A DNA stretch of 64,000 nucleotides from Nitrosarchaeum sp. Its GTDB lineage: Archaea > Thermoproteota > Nitrososphaeria > Nitrososphaerales > Nitrosopumilaceae. The translations under genes and the position numbers were made by a program. Below, piece after piece: positions 1 through 8,082 of this stretch. A model generated the notes under the pieces. That model was not told where the DNA came from. It saw only the letters and a list, made by a program, of their open reading frames with translations, and ran no database searches. The stretch spans positions 1-64,000 of the forward strand of contig JAGXTE010000067.1 of the NCBI GenBank assembly GCA_018334095.1, written 5' to 3'. The stretch's first letter is position 1. Each line of letters opens with the position of its first letter.

Positions 1-134
1 ACTTTAAGAGAAAGTGCATTCTGGCTCATATTACAAACTCTGTTGTCTAATTTTTATATCTTTGTGGTAATTTTAGCAAAATACATGGGTAAAATCACAA
101 GCTTAAAATCCTTAATGAATGGGAATCGATCTAC

Positions 135-869
135 TTGGGTAAGAGACCATTAGTAAGAAGACGTGGCCGTGGAGGATTTCAATTTAGATCTACTTCTACT
201 GGTAAAGTAGGCAGTAAAGCAAAATATCCACGTTTTTCACTATCTGAGCAACATGAAGGTTTGGTAATTGATCTAGTACATGAGCGTGGTAGAGAAGCAC
301 CACTAGCTAAAATACGATTTGAAGATGGCTCAGTATCATTTATGCCTGCAGTTCTAGGTACTAAAGTAGGCGAAACTTTCCAATTTGGATTAAAATCAAA
401 AATTGAAAAAGGAAACGTAATCAGTGTTCAAAACATTCCTGATGGAACTATTGTCTGTAATGTCGAAAAACATTTTGGTGATGGCGGTGCTATAGTAAAG
501 TCAGCAGGAACAAATGCAACTATCTTCTCTCACGGTGAAGAGGGAGTTACAATAAAACTACCATCTGGAAAATTCACTACACTTAATCCAAAGAACAGAG
601 CTATGATTGGAACTCTGGCAGGAGGTGGAGCTAGCGAACGATTCTTTATGAGCGCAGGTAACAAATGGCGTAGTTTTAGAGCTAAAGGAAAAAAATTCCC
701 TATAGTAAGAGGTGTAGCACAAGCAGCTTATGTACACCCACACGGTGGTGGAAGACACCAACACGTTGGACAAAGTTCTACTGTCTCTCGAGATGCTCCT
801 CCTGGAGCTAAAGTAGGTAGCATTGCTGCAAGAAAAACTGGTAGGGCCAGAATTAAAGAAAGAAAGTAA
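135..869 (+). CDS. rpl2: 50S ribosomal protein L2 (uL2)
   Basis: This is the large-subunit ribosomal protein uL2, which binds 23S rRNA next to the peptidyl-transferase centre. The 244-residue length fits archaeal L2. The C-terminal part carries the family signature HPHGGGRHQHVG around residues 201-212, including the conserved histidines, followed by a basic tail. The start is TTG; an upstream cttaaaatcc stretch at about 101-110 could be the TATA element of a leaderless transcript. It stands apart from other ribosomal genes in this window. Identification is secure; the exact start is slightly less so. Confidence 0.97.
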   Translation: MGKRPLVRRRGRGGFQFRSTSTGKVGSKAKYPRFSLSEQHEGLVIDLVHERGREAPLAKIRFEDGSVSFMPAVLGTKVGETFQFGLKSKIEKGNVISVQNIPDGTIVCNVEKHFGDGGAIVKSAGTNATIFSHGEEGVTIKLPSGKFTTLNPKNRAMIGTLAGGGASERFFMSAGNKWRSFRAKGKKFPIVRGVAQAAYVHPHGGGRHQHVGQSSTVSRDAPPGAKVGSIAARKTGRARIKERK

Positions 870-925
870 TAATCTAATTTTTCTTACCTAAAATTGATTA
901 ATACCTGATTGAAATAATTTTTTGT

Positions 926-1204
926 ATGTCAAAGCAAAGAATTAGAATTTTTGTAAAAGGTAAAGTTCAAGGCGTATTTTTTCGTCAAGCTCTTAAAGTA
1001 ATGGCTAAAAAAAATGATGTTTTTGGTTGGGTAAAAAATCTCAAAGATGGCCGAGTTGAAGCTGTACTTGAAGGAGATGAAGAAAAAGTAAATAGACTAA
1101 TTGAATGGTCTCATGGAGGACCAGCAAATGCAAGAGTTGAAGATGTTAAAATTATAAATGAAAAATTTATTGGGGAATTTTCAAAATTTGATGTATTGTA
1201 CTAG
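926..1204 (+). CDS. acyP: Acylphosphatase
   Basis: This small 92-residue enzyme hydrolyses acyl phosphates. The family signature VKGKVQGVFFR lies at residues 10-20 and supplies the phosphate-binding loop and catalytic Arg. The second motif G-W-V-K-N-L-K-D-G-R-V follows at about residues 34-44, with the catalytic Asn. Length and motifs match the family exactly. The 3' end overlaps the convergent downstream gene by 4 bp. Confidence 0.95.
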   Translation: MSKQRIRIFVKGKVQGVFFRQALKVMAKKNDVFGWVKNLKDGRVEAVLEGDEEKVNRLIEWSHGGPANARVEDVKIINEKFIGEFSKFDVLY

Positions 1205-1533
1205 TTAATTGTTTCAAAAGCATTTTTTATAATCTCTTTTAGTTCTGTTATTTCTTGTCCTGTTTTGATTTGTAGAATTTGGGGAGTCTCTTTTCTGCTT
1301 TTTTGAATTTTAATTATAATGCCTTCTCTTTCTGGCTCTATATCTACAAACCATCTAAACGTCATAGATTTTCCAAAAACAACTCTATGCATTCTGATGT
1401 CTTCAACTACATTTTCTCCTAAAGAAAGACAGAATTTCCTTATAGAATCAAATAGTGGCTGTACTCCAATTGGAATTTGTTTTTTAAAATCACTATAATC
1501 TCTTTTTGTTCCAAAAGAAATTATTCCATCCAT
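1201..1533 (-). CDS. Conserved hypothetical protein, DUF5655-like
   Basis: This is a 110-residue soluble protein. The order of elements (FDSIRKFCLSLGENV, then a segment with RWFVDIEPEREGI, then a C-terminal amphipathic helix) resembles the small DUF5655-type domain seen in many bacteria and archaea. No catalytic motif is evident and I cannot assign a function. It is convergent with the acylphosphatase gene (4 bp overlap) and lies just downstream of the SRP RNA on the same strand. Confidence 0.7.
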   Translation of the reverse strand: MDGIISFGTKRDYSDFKKQIPIGVQPLFDSIRKFCLSLGENVVEDIRMHRVVFGKSMTFRWFVDIEPEREGIIIKIQKSRKETPQILQIKTGQEITELKEIIKNAFETIN

Positions 1534-1562
1534 GATGACTAAAATTTAATTTTAATTATAAA

Positions 1563-1878
1563 GGTAGTAGATCTGTTGGTTCCAGTCTAGACGGATAGCC
1601 CCATTTCAAGGCATACAAGATCCGCCACGTAGACGAGGAAGCGTGGATGCTCCACCTTAGGATTGCTCCCTCCCGGACCTCATCCCTTTCGATAGTTCGG
1701 ACTTAGACGTTATCCCTTCGGATAATTCTGGTCCTGCAACCACCCGCCTCGGCGTGATTTCATTTCCGCACACCAAGCGGGAATTACCTATCTAGAGATT
1801 TACCCAACAGTTACTGATCTCTGCGTATAGCCGGTTTCAGAATAGGGCACGGCTGGCACCCCAATCCTACCTACTACC
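1563..1878 (-). ncRNA. ffs: Signal recognition particle RNA (7S/SRP RNA)
   Basis: On the minus strand the 5' end (GGTAGTAGG...) and the 3' end (...CTACTACC) are complementary and close the long SRP helix. The helix 8 signature reads GAGGTCCGGGAGGGAGCAA at about 1655-1675, matching the SRP54-binding loop with its GNRA-type tetraloop and asymmetric A-rich side. The 5' Alu-like region contains GGGTGCCAGCCG. The length of about 316 nt fits archaeal SRP RNA. A TATA-like element (aatataac, minus strand, about 1899-1907) lies about 26 nt upstream of the predicted 5' end, and T-rich sequence follows the 3' end near 1545-1560. Ends are accurate to within a few bases. Confidence 0.9.
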
Positions 1879-1910
1879 GTTTTTTTCTATAATGGTATGT
1901 TATATTTGCA

Positions 1911-2825
1911 TTAGGTTTGATTTTCTTTTAGTTTTAAAACCAAATTACACACAGAACAGATCTTTCCAGTGCACTCATTACCACATTTTATACAAATTGT
2001 CTTTTGTTTGTTATTTCCTTCTTTAACAATTTGTGATACTTTAACTATTGATTGATAGAGATTATTTTTAATTCCACTATGTTTTCCTTCTAATGAATTT
2101 AAGAACTCTCTAATCTCTGTTCTTATTCCCTCATTCATGTGCGGACAAGGTTCTGTTTGAAATGGTATGTCATTAGTAAATGCATAAAATACAATTTCAG
2201 ATTCATAAATCTCACAAAACGGCTTTATTTTTCTTAACGTATTACTGGAATTGTCAGGATCCATCCAACCAATTTTAGTAGTATCCCCAGATAACATGTT
2301 TATTACAAATGTCTGCAATGTGTCATCTAAATTATGCCCTGTTGCAATTACATCTGCACCGATATCTTTTGCTGCATGATCAATTGCACGTCTTCTTAGG
2401 GTTCCACAAATTGAACATGAAGATGTTTTTTCACTTTCTCTCAAATCCAATGCTTCTTCTAATGTTAAATCAAACAATTCTTTATAAGAAAAAACTTTGT
2501 GCTCTACATTTAATTTAGTACAATATTCTTGAACAATTTCAAGGGCCTCATTTCTGTAACCTGGAATCCCCTCATCAATTGTTATTGCCTTTATTCTAAA
2601 ATTATGTGTCTTAGTCATTTGATTAATGATATTAAGTAAAGCAAGTGAATCTTTACCGCCAGATACTGCAACTGCTACTAGTTCATTATTTTGAATCATA
2701 TTGTGTTTTGAAATAGTTTTTGCAGTTTTTCTTACGATAGAACTTGAAAAACATTTAGAACATAATTTCTCTCCAGAATATTTACGCGTGTATGCTGCCT
2801 GATTCTCACATCTATCGCATTTCAT
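1911..2825 (-). CDS. tRNA 2-thiolation protein, Ncs6/CTU1/TtuA-like PP-loop ATPase
   Basis: This is a cytoplasmic tRNA-modifying enzyme that adenylates and thiolates a tRNA uridine. The PP-loop SGGKDS is at residues 55-60. A CxxC zinc pair lies at residues 3-6 with its partner CSKC at about 22-25. Cys137/Cys140 (CSICGTLRRR) and a later Cys in PCPHM are the family's Fe-S/catalytic cysteines. A second C-terminal CxxC...CxxC zinc finger closes the 304-residue protein. The layout is typical of Ncs6/TtuA rather than bacterial TtcA. Whether it targets U34 or U54 cannot be told from the sequence alone. Confidence 0.9.
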   Translation of the reverse strand: MKCDRCENQAAYTRKYSGEKLCSKCFSSSIVRKTAKTISKHNMIQNNELVAVAVSGGKDSLALLNIINQMTKTHNFRIKAITIDEGIPGYRNEALEIVQEYCTKLNVEHKVFSYKELFDLTLEEALDLRESEKTSSCSICGTLRRRAIDHAAKDIGADVIATGHNLDDTLQTFVINMLSGDTTKIGWMDPDNSSNTLRKIKPFCEIYESEIVFYAFTNDIPFQTEPCPHMNEGIRTEIREFLNSLEGKHSGIKNNLYQSIVKVSQIVKEGNNKQKTICIKCGNECTGKICSVCNLVLKLKENQT

Positions 2826-2869
2826 TAAATTATATGATTTTTTTTCATTAATGATTCTTTAGGTATTTT

Positions 2870-4072
2870 TTAGATAGTAAACCAGCCTGATTTCATGTAT
2901 GATAATGCAATATTCAAGCCAAACAAAGCAAATGTGAATGCGTAAATTCCCCACATTGTAATGTTTACTGCCTTATCAGAAATTTTCTTATCTATGATTG
3001 TATGAATGAATTTTCCACCGTCTAAAATTGGTAATGGTAACATGTTGATGATTCCAATAAAAAATGATATCATCCATAACCATAGCAAAAACATTGAAAC
3101 ATTTGGATCGTTCCATTCAATAAAATTCAAAACTGGTTTGTATGCAAATGAATTATCCCTCATTATTCCTATCAATCCTCTTTGAGGATCTTCAGGCGAT
3201 GGAATTATTTCAACAGGAAATTGTAAAACCTGTCCATTTCTAAGTACAGACACATTTGCTATTTCACCAGGAATTAATTCCGTCTTTTGGAAATCCAATG
3301 GACTCAATATTTGGACTCCATTAATTGAAGTAATGATGTCATTTGCAAGTAGCCCTGCTTTTTCTGCTCCAGAGTTTTCTATAATTGAAAGTATCAATAC
3401 ACCATCTGGTAAATCATAAAATGTACTTAGTAATGGTTCAGGTAAAATCATGGCAAAGAAGGGATTTGTTAAAAGTATTAATCCTAATGCAAATGCAAAA
3501 ATTACATTTGAAGTAGCCCCTGCACCGATAACTCTTAATTTTGAAATTTTTTTTGCTTTGTTGAATTCTTCCTCATCTGGTTCTACAAATCCTGCAAACA
3601 TTGCAATGAATATTGCAAATCCTCCCGTTTTTATCTTAATTTTTTCTAGTGCTGCTACAATACCATGCGCACCTTCATGAATAACTAAAACAATTGGTAT
3701 GGAAAGTAAAAAGTATAGAATTGATGATGAAGATGTCAAAGTTATACCGGGAATTAAAACTGTTAATTGAGAAAATTCAGCTGGAGCAACAAAGAATTTG
3801 GAAACATTTGATATCAAAAACCAGAATGCAAAACCCATCATCAGAAAACCAGCAACCACACTTACATCTGCAAAAACTCTAATCCCACGTCTAGTTCTTC
3901 CTAGAATTTTTATTAGAACAGATTGTACCTGCTGATTTTTGTATACTAAACTGTATATTTTAAGCTCAAAACCATGTTTTTCTAATTTTAATACTTTGGC
4001 AGCTCCTAAAATTACTACCCATGCTATTAACACATAGATGATCGAATTTTGAGTAATAAAATCAAGGTCCAA
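2870..4072 (-). CDS. Site-2 protease family membrane metalloprotease (M50) with PDZ domain
   Basis: This is an intramembrane zinc protease of the S2P/RseP family. The zinc motif HEGAH is at residues 132-136 inside a transmembrane helix. The third ligand motif, PILDGG, sits in the C-terminal membrane region around residue 345. A PDZ-like region (AGLLANDIITSINGVQI) lies between them. There is an N-terminal membrane helix at about 10-28 and several more around 70-90, 115-145, 185-205 and 335-395. Length is 400 residues. Its substrate is unknown; archaeal members probably process membrane-bound regulators or signal peptides. Confidence 0.92.
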   Translation of the reverse strand: MDLDFITQNSIIYVLIAWVVILGAAKVLKLEKHGFELKIYSLVYKNQQVQSVLIKILGRTRRGIRVFADVSVVAGFLMMGFAFWFLISNVSKFFVAPAEFSQLTVLIPGITLTSSSSILYFLLSIPIVLVIHEGAHGIVAALEKIKIKTGGFAIFIAMFAGFVEPDEEEFNKAKKISKLRVIGAGATSNVIFAFALGLILLTNPFFAMILPEPLLSTFYDLPDGVLILSIIENSGAEKAGLLANDIITSINGVQILSPLDFQKTELIPGEIANVSVLRNGQVLQFPVEIIPSPEDPQRGLIGIMRDNSFAYKPVLNFIEWNDPNVSMFLLWLWMISFFIGIINMLPLPILDGGKFIHTIIDKKISDKAVNITMWGIYAFTFALFGLNIALSYMKSGWFTI

Positions 4073-4114
4073 ACTAATTGTTAATTTTTTAAACTCCGGT
4101 CATTTATAGTTATT

Positions 4115-4426
4115 ATGAAACCAGTCATGATTATCTCAACATATCCTAACAAAATTTCAATTAAAAAAATTACAAATGAATTAATTGAAAATAAAATCAT
4201 TGCTTGTGTTAACATTACTAAAATTTCATCCGTTTATTCTTGGAATGATAAAATTGAAAATACTACTGAATACCTTGCAATTTTCAAAACTACTCAAAAA
4301 AATAAAAAAATTCTTAAAGAAAAAATCAAAAAGACTCATCCCTATCAAGTTCCTGAAATTGCCGAAATTGCTATTTCATCAATAAATTCTTCTTATCTCA
4401 AGTGGCTAGCTAAATCTACCTCTTAA
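4115..4426 (+). CDS. cutA: Divalent-cation tolerance protein CutA
   Basis: This is a small trimeric cytosolic protein of the CutA1 family, named for copper tolerance; its true biochemical role is uncertain. The 103 residues match the family length. Recognisable elements are the IISTYPN start, the IACVNI segment, the YSWNDKIENTTEY hairpin, and the HPYQVPEI motif near residues 73-80. It overlaps the 3' end of the convergent pelota gene by 4 bp. Confidence 0.92.
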   Translation: MKPVMIISTYPNKISIKKITNELIENKIIACVNITKISSVYSWNDKIENTTEYLAIFKTTQKNKKILKEKIKKTHPYQVPEIAEIAISSINSSYLKWLAKSTS

Positions 4427-5475
4427 GATTCTATAGCATAACGTAACAAAGAAACTATTCCTCCCAATCCCGTAACTCTAAGGCCTATGTCTGTAGATGA
4501 ATCTACACTGTACGTTTTTACTCCTTTACTTTCTGCATCGTTAAGAAGTTCTATTATTTTTTTTTCATCATTTGTTTGAATTGCTTTATCTGAAAAAACC
4601 AATAATTCAACTGCACCAAACTGATTAGCCTTGAGGGTTTCCTCAAACCCCATAGTGAATTTTCGGCTTTTTTTATTTGCTCGAAGCATTATCTCATCAA
4701 TTATTGAAGATACTTTAGCTAATTTACTTTCTGACATTATTTCTTTCATAGTTTGAGATTTCGTAAATGTATAAATTCCATCTTCCCCCCCCGAATCAAT
4801 TCCTTCTGCAATCTGAATTTTATATTTTTGAGCATTTTGGGATTTCAATACAAAATTAGAAAATCTTTTCTTTGTTTCTCCTGGGCCAAATATGATAATA
4901 GTATCTGTTTCTTTAACTATAGAAAATAATGCCTGTTGAATCTGTTCAAAAAATTTTTCTATATTGAAATTTGTTTTGTATCTCTTTCCTCCAGAACCAG
5001 AATAGATATTTGGAATAAATTCCAAATGGGTTCCTTTTAGTCTTGCAATACCGCAATCCGCAGTATCAATTGCAATTAATACAAAGCCTATTTGCTTATT
5101 GTTTGATTCAATTATATTTTTTTCAACTGGTGACCATTTTTTCTTTGTAATTGTAATACCATCATTTACTTTAAGAATAAATGAATGATGTGATCCATGT
5201 GGTACAGATTCATTACTTGATTCTAATATAGTGCCGCTAATTCTTAATCTATCTAAAACATCATCAAGAGATATTTTTTCTACATTTAATGCAATTCTTA
5301 CTCTAATTCTTTCACCCTTATCTGGTCTTGCATAATCTTTTTCTAACTTAATTACTCTAGTTGTATCTCCAACTATTCTATCCCCTTCATTGATTACACG
5401 TCGTAAATTTAAAAGATCATCAGAGTCTTCTGGCATGACAGAAATTGAATTATCGTCAATTATTTTTGTAATCAT
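4423..5475 (-). CDS. pelA: mRNA surveillance protein pelota (Dom34 homologue)
   Basis: Pelota is an aRF1 paralogue that rescues stalled ribosomes together with an aIF2-like GTPase and ABCE1. The 350-residue length and domain order fit: an N-terminal Sm-like domain (1-130), a central domain with FGPGETK near residue 197-203, and a C-terminal eL30-like domain. There is no GGQ motif, as expected for pelota and in contrast to aRF1. The gene is followed convergently by cutA; the next gene on the same strand, upstream, is a small conserved hypothetical. Confidence 0.95.
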   Translation of the reverse strand: MITKIIDDNSISVMPEDSDDLLNLRRVINEGDRIVGDTTRVIKLEKDYARPDKGERIRVRIALNVEKISLDDVLDRLRISGTILESSNESVPHGSHHSFILKVNDGITITKKKWSPVEKNIIESNNKQIGFVLIAIDTADCGIARLKGTHLEFIPNIYSGSGGKRYKTNFNIEKFFEQIQQALFSIVKETDTIIIFGPGETKKRFSNFVLKSQNAQKYKIQIAEGIDSGGEDGIYTFTKSQTMKEIMSESKLAKVSSIIDEIMLRANKKSRKFTMGFEETLKANQFGAVELLVFSDKAIQTNDEKKIIELLNDAESKGVKTYSVDSSTDIGLRVTGLGGIVSLLRYAIES

Positions 5476-5507
5476 GTTCTTATTCTAATTAACAGAAACA
5501 AAAGAGT

Positions 5508-5924
5508 TTAGCTTGTAACTTCGTTAGTTTTTGTCTCTTCAGTTTTCTTCTTTAGGTAATTTTCAACCCAATCTAGTGTGAGCACTCCTGATTCAGCTAG
5601 GTTTGTCAAAGAATTTGCAGAGGCTTCACCTACTACCTTTCCATTGTTTTTTCTTATTTGACGCCATTTTAGTGCAGTATTTCCACTCTTAGAATTATAT
5701 ATTATTCCAAGAATATCTCTGGCATTTACAAATGTAATATCTCTTACTTTTTTTAGAGTAACTTTGTCTGCAGCTTCAACATAAATTGATCCCAAACTGT
5801 CTTCTCTTTCAGCAAATACCTCTGAATCCTCCAAATAACTTCTTGGAGCATAAGATCGGCATGTACTGCCAATTACAAATCTTCTAAAACTTTCCAATGA
5901 TGCTGGAGTGTCAATTGTAACCAT
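5508..5924 (-). CDS. Conserved hypothetical protein
   Basis: This 138-residue soluble protein has no motif I can assign. It is acidic, with a Lys/Glu-rich C-terminal tail, and has a segment rich in small residues (GEASANSLTNLAESG). I chose the ATG at 5924 because a TATA-like TTGATAAATGA element lies about 27 nt upstream, which suits a leaderless transcript; a GTG at 5939 would add five residues. It sits just upstream of pelota on the same strand with a 32 bp gap and may be cotranscribed. Confidence 0.65.
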   Translation of the reverse strand: MVTIDTPASLESFRRFVIGSTCRSYAPRSYLEDSEVFAEREDSLGSIYVEAADKVTLKKVRDITFVNARDILGIIYNSKSGNTALKWRQIRKNNGKVVGEASANSLTNLAESGVLTLDWVENYLKKKTEETKTNEVTS

Positions 5925-6001
5925 TTTGAATAAATCCACAGTTCGTCATTTATCAATCTTGTTGAAAGACTCAATAGGAATCTACCTGAATTATGCCTTG
6001 C

Positions 6002-6058
6002 TGGCAGTGATGACCCTATCCCTTTGATTGATGATGAGGATCTTGAGTTCTGAGCCTG
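6002..6058 (+). ncRNA. Candidate C/D-box sRNA (2'-O-methylation guide)
   Basis: The elements of an archaeal C/D guide RNA appear in order: C box GTGATGA (6007-6013), a spacer ending in a weak D' (TTGA, about 6024-6027), C' box ATGATGA (6031-6037), a 12-nt guide-length spacer GGATCTTGAGTT, and D box CTGA (6050-6053). GGC before the C box and GCC after the D box can pair as a short terminal stem. The region is intergenic, between divergent genes. The D' box is non-canonical and I could not test complementarity to rRNA or tRNA. Confidence 0.5.
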
Positions 6059-6097
6059 CTCTTAGAATTTTTATGGTGGCCATGATAATTTCATATC

Positions 6098-6517
6098 ATG
6101 AAATCTTTAACTGAATATCTAACCTATAATGTAAAAGGACGTAGAGCCTTTGTCAATATCACTCCTGATGTAAGAAAACTGGTTCTTAAAAGTAAAGTCC
6201 AAGAAGGACTTTGTCTAGTAAATGCGATGCATATCACTGCAAGTGTTTTCATTAATGATAATGAAAGTGGACTGCATCATGATTATGAAAAATGGTTAGA
6301 ATTACTTGCTCCCCATGAACCAATTGATCAATATGAGCATAATAATACTGGTGAAGACAATGCCGATGCTCATTTAAAACGACAAATAATGGGAAGAGAA
6401 GTTGTTGTTGCTATTACTAATAGCAAATTAGATTTTGGTCCATGGGAACAAATCTTTTATGGTGAATTTGATGGACAACGACCAAAAAGAGTTTTAGTTA
6501 AAATTATTGGTGAGTAA
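6098..6517 (+). CDS. YjbQ/UPF0047 family protein
   Basis: This is a 139-residue protein of the YjbQ (UPF0047) family. Members have weak thiamine-phosphate synthase activity, but the physiological role is uncertain. The family landmarks are [24 protein letters not shown] (residues 39-62) and the late [23 protein letters not shown] segment. The conserved histidines and Asp of the putative metal site are present (H46, H60, H61, and H113-equivalent regions). The length is normal. It is convergent with a small zinc-ribbon gene. Confidence 0.9.
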   Translation: MKSLTEYLTYNVKGRRAFVNITPDVRKLVLKSKVQEGLCLVNAMHITASVFINDNESGLHHDYEKWLELLAPHEPIDQYEHNNTGEDNADAHLKRQIMGREVVVAITNSKLDFGPWEQIFYGEFDGQRPKRVLVKIIGE

Positions 6518-6518
6518 T

Positions 6519-6683
6519 TTATCCAAAATCTACATCACGTTTCTGACTTTGTGATTCATTCTTTCTTGCAGAAGCTCTGAACTCCTCATCATGATTCTGA
6601 GGTCCATGACCACATTTTACACATGCCACTTTGAACCCATCATCATCTTTTTGCCAGGTCTCACAGCCACAAAAACATGCCAT
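6519..6683 (-). CDS. Small zinc-ribbon protein (54 aa)
   Basis: This short gene encodes 54 residues beginning MACFCGCETW. Cysteines occur as C3, C5, C7 and then C21-x-x-C24, followed by GHGPQNHDEEF and a charged Ser/Lys/Arg tail. The cysteine spacing suggests a zinc ribbon. Stop and start are clean (TAA at 6519-6521, ATG at 6683), and the codon use fits the neighbours. It starts 55 bp downstream of the DtxR-like gene on the same strand. Function is unknown; nucleic-acid binding is only a guess. Confidence 0.7.
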   Translation of the reverse strand: MACFCGCETWQKDDDGFKVACVKCGHGPQNHDEEFRASARKNESQSQKRDVDFG

Positions 6684-6738
6684 ATGTCATACTATTTTCA
6701 ATCTGATATATCCTTTGGGATCATTCGGAGATTTATTT

Positions 6739-7197
6739 CTAAGATGTTTTACAACATTCGCCCATTGGGATTACATGGTCATGAGGGCATTTTCTTGGAT
6801 GCTTTAACATAGTACATAATGCATCTGTAAATTGTTTATTCATATGATGTTCAATTCCACATACCATCTCTTCATCTATTGCAACTTTTAATGCACTATC
6901 CATCAAAACTTCTAACAATCTGCTATTTCTCATCATACTAGAACCGATTCTTTCTCCATCTTGGGTTAGTGTTACGCCTGCTTTGTTGTAATTTACAAGG
7001 TTTTTTTCATTTAGTTTTTTTAGCATTTGTACAACACTAGGCTGTCTGACATTGAGCATTTTTGCAATTGTACTGATTTTAACATCTTCTCCTCTTTCTT
7101 TAATATGCCAAATTGCCTTTAGATACATCTCAACATGTTCAGCTTCTGCTGTTCCTACAAAAAGAGTTTCATCATTTTCATCATTTAATGAATCCAT
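6739..7197 (-). CDS. DtxR/MntR-family metal-dependent transcriptional regulator
   Basis: This 152-residue regulator has an N-terminal winged helix-turn-helix (about residues 18-80, AEHVEMYLKAIWHIKERGEDVKIS..., with the recognition helix near QPSVVQML) and a metal-binding/dimerisation domain. Metal ligands of the family are visible: E and C/H residues in MVCGIEHHM (about 111-119), plus a C-terminal CPHDHVIPMGECC cluster. It lacks the SH3-like third domain. It follows the TrmB-like gene after 1 bp, so the two are probably cotranscribed. Likely effector is Mn or Fe. Confidence 0.88.
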   Translation of the reverse strand: MDSLNDENDETLFVGTAEAEHVEMYLKAIWHIKERGEDVKISTIAKMLNVRQPSVVQMLKKLNEKNLVNYNKAGVTLTQDGERIGSSMMRNSRLLEVLMDSALKVAIDEEMVCGIEHHMNKQFTDALCTMLKHPRKCPHDHVIPMGECCKTS

Positions 7198-7198
7198 A

Positions 7199-7966
7199 TT
7201 ATACCACCTTTGAATCTTTTAATAAATATTCAAAGTATTGTCTTGCAAATCCAGCTAATCCAGTATGATCTGCCCAAATAGCTACCAAATCTGGAGTATT
7301 CATCGCTCCCATCTCTGGACCCAATAAAATTACAACATATCTGTTATCTGAAATTATTCCTCCTCCAAAGAGCCCTTTTTTGATTTTTACAGTTGCAACT
7401 CTACTTATTGCCTTTAGAGATTCCTTGTCCATCTTATCCGAAGTTAATATTTTGATATCCACTCCTTTATCATGCAATGCTCTTAATTTTGGTAATGCCT
7501 GTCTGACTAATTCTTGTCCTGCTTCAGGTAATGCAATCATTACTTCATTTCTGCAAGATTCAACCATCTCCAAAATTTTTGAAGCTATATTTATTGCACC
7601 AGATAATACCCATATGTCTGGTCTTTCACTGGTTCCGCTTTTTTCATATAGTGGAACAAGTTCATTTAAAATAATATTTTGATTTTGTAAAAAATCGTTT
7701 TGCATCTTTTGTTTTGTTGTCTCTAATCCTGTAGATGGAGATTTTGCAAAATATTTTGTTGGTCTAGAGTCGTCAGAACCAATCCAACCTTTTTCTTCCA
7801 ACGTTCCTAAAACCTCATAAATTTTTGAATATGGAACACCTGACTTTTGGCTAAGATCTGATGCTGTTAATTCTCCTGTTTCAAGTAATGATGCAAATGT
7901 CCTTGTTTCATAACTAGTAAGACCGATTTTTTCTAGAGCTTTTCTTGTCTTGTCAGTTATGTTCAT
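7199..7966 (-). CDS. TrmB-family transcriptional regulator
   Basis: This is a 255-residue regulator. The N-terminal winged helix (about residues 10-75, LTSYETRTFASLLETGELTAS...VPYSKIYEVLGTLEEKGWI) is the classic TrmB DNA-binding domain. The C-terminal half (about 115-250) is the sugar/effector domain, related to phospholipase-D-like folds. Its stop lies 1 bp from the start of the DtxR-like gene. A TATA-like TTTAAATATC sits about 25 nt upstream of the start on the minus strand (about 7988-7998). Confidence 0.9.
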   Translation of the reverse strand: MNITDKTRKALEKIGLTSYETRTFASLLETGELTASDLSQKSGVPYSKIYEVLGTLEEKGWIGSDDSRPTKYFAKSPSTGLETTKQKMQNDFLQNQNIILNELVPLYEKSGTSERPDIWVLSGAINIASKILEMVESCRNEVMIALPEAGQELVRQALPKLRALHDKGVDIKILTSDKMDKESLKAISRVATVKIKKGLFGGGIISDNRYVVILLGPEMGAMNTPDLVAIWADHTGLAGFARQYFEYLLKDSKVV

Positions 7967-8048
7967 GCGATCTAATCGTTAAGTTTTGATATTTAAACCA
8001 GTCACGCTCAATTACTAAATTCCATACGGGGCCAAGTAGGCAATGCAT

Positions 8049-8056
8049 TATATACC
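8049..8056 (+). promoter_or_regulatory. TATA box of the tetraether-synthase gene
   Basis: The sequence tatatacc lies about 27-34 bp upstream of the ATG at 8083, the spacing expected for archaeal TBP-directed initiation with a very short leader. Confidence 0.5.
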
Positions 8057-8082
8057 ATTTTAGAAAAGTTGCCAATGTAAGC

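Noticed and set aside
1..134. Partial gene at the left edge
   Set aside because: No frame with protein-like composition enters from the edge; the stretch is treated as upstream region of rpl2.
1563..1878. rRNA or RNase P RNA
   Set aside because: The region lacks the conserved RNase P core and rRNA landmarks but has the SRP helix 8 loop and closing helix, so it is SRP RNA.
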